Shown: piece by piece, positions 5,984 to 6,348 of the stretch | Numbering within the stretch: position 1 is the first letter of the stretch | Layout of the letters: each line of letters opens with the position of its first letter | NCBI GenBank assembly: GCA_029237515.1 | Contig: JARBAV010000081.1 | Coordinates: 1-6,348, forward strand | Length of the DNA stretch: 6,348 nucleotides | DNA from: Nitrososphaerales archaeon | GTDB lineage: Archaea; Thermoproteota; Nitrososphaeria; Nitrososphaerales; Nitrososphaeraceae | Reading direction: 5' to 3' | Notes under the pieces: model-generated | The model's database searches: none | What the model saw: only the letters and a program-made list of their open reading frames with translations | Told to the model about the DNA's origin: nothing | Program-made: the position numbers and the translations under genes

Positions 5984-6348
5984 ATGACTGCGTTACTCTC
6001 AAATATTGTTGCCATGTCTACGGCCTTCAGCCCCGGACATGTAACAGGCATATTTGCTCCTGCAGATTCAAAACAAACAGATATTCTTAGCAAGGGTTCG
6101 GTAGGTGCAGGATTTTCAATTTCTAGTGGCATTACAACGACCGCCAAAACCTTAGAGGCTACAACCAAGGGCTATAGTATCTCAATTGACGGTATTCAGG
6201 TTCAAAAAGCGCCTGTTTCATCGTATGTTGTAGAACACTATCTCAATCTGATTGATAAGCCTATTTTCCTGCAGATTAATCACATTACCGAGATACCTAT
6301 TGGATTTGGTCTTGGCTCCAGTGGCGCGGCAGCATTGAGCCTGTCATA
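5984..6348 (+). CDS. Pantoate kinase (GHMP kinase family), 5' part, cut by the window end
   Basis: The 121 complete codons seen encode the N-terminus of an archaeal pantoate kinase, which phosphorylates pantoate to 4-phosphopantoate in the archaeal route to coenzyme A; phosphopantothenate synthetase then adds beta-alanine. Evidence is the start STAFSPGHVTGIFAP, close to the (A/S)FxPxHITxFF-type beginning of the family; the KGSVGAGFSISSGI stretch, matching the conserved GSxGAG segment; and the GHMP kinase ATP-binding motif PIGFGLGSSGAAALSLS near residues 105-121. ATG 5984 is used because the TATA-like box about 25 bases upstream would give a leaderless message. ATG 6014, ten codons later, would give a start more like other family members (MSTAFSPGH) and is a real alternative. 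The rest of the gene (the family has about 290-310 residues) lies beyond the window. It is divergent from the AbrB-PhoU regulator. Confidence 0.9.
   Translation, partial: MTALLSNIVAMSTAFSPGHVTGIFAPADSKQTDILSKGSVGAGFSISSGITTTAKTLEATTKGYSISIDGIQVQKAPVSSYVVEHYLNLIDKPIFLQINHITEIPIGFGLGSSGAAALSLS

Noticed and set aside
5938..6168. Minus-strand frame of 76 codons over the divergent promoter
   Set aside because: It is antisense to pantoate kinase, whose GHMP motifs are clear.

Overview
The window looks like a chromosomal piece from an ammonia-oxidising archaeon of the Nitrososphaerales type (Thaumarchaeota/Nitrososphaerota). The evidence is an archaeal tRNA with no encoded CCA and an insertion in its D-loop, an archaeal pantoate kinase, an AbrB-PhoU regulator of archaeal architecture, thaumarchaeal-type promoters without Shine-Dalgarno sites, and an integrase fragment that resembles thaumarchaeal tyrosine recombinases. 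Base composition is AT-leaning, which would suit a Nitrosocosmicus-like genome, but genus is a guess. No taxonomic search was possible.

Left part (1-676): a tRNA-Arg(CCU) gene with about 31 extra bases in the D-loop, probably a non-canonical intron. About 60 bases downstream lies an N-terminal fragment of a tyrosine recombinase with no catalytic domain. The pair reads as the scar of a mobile element that once inserted at the tRNA.

Middle part (677-3890): a 759-residue membrane protein with eight predicted helices, a ninth helix as anchor, and an extracellular LivJ-like type I ligand-binding domain at its C-terminus. Directly downstream is a frameshifted remnant of a second ligand-binding domain of the same family. 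A doubtful small cysteine-containing ORF follows.

Right part (3894-6348): a minus-strand GNAT acetyltransferase, a roughly 360-base non-coding gap with an inverted repeat, and a minus-strand AbrB-PhoU regulator. Divergent from the regulator is the start of pantoate kinase (archaeal CoA biosynthesis), cut by the window edge. The short divergent region holds a 16-bp palindrome and TTTAAAC repeats with 10-base spacing, a likely operator.

The right part looks like ordinary core chromosome and the left part is more plastic. No clear multi-gene undescribed system is visible. The most unusual items are the receptor-like fusion with its decayed neighbour, the D-loop insertion in the tRNA, and the phased operator-like repeat.
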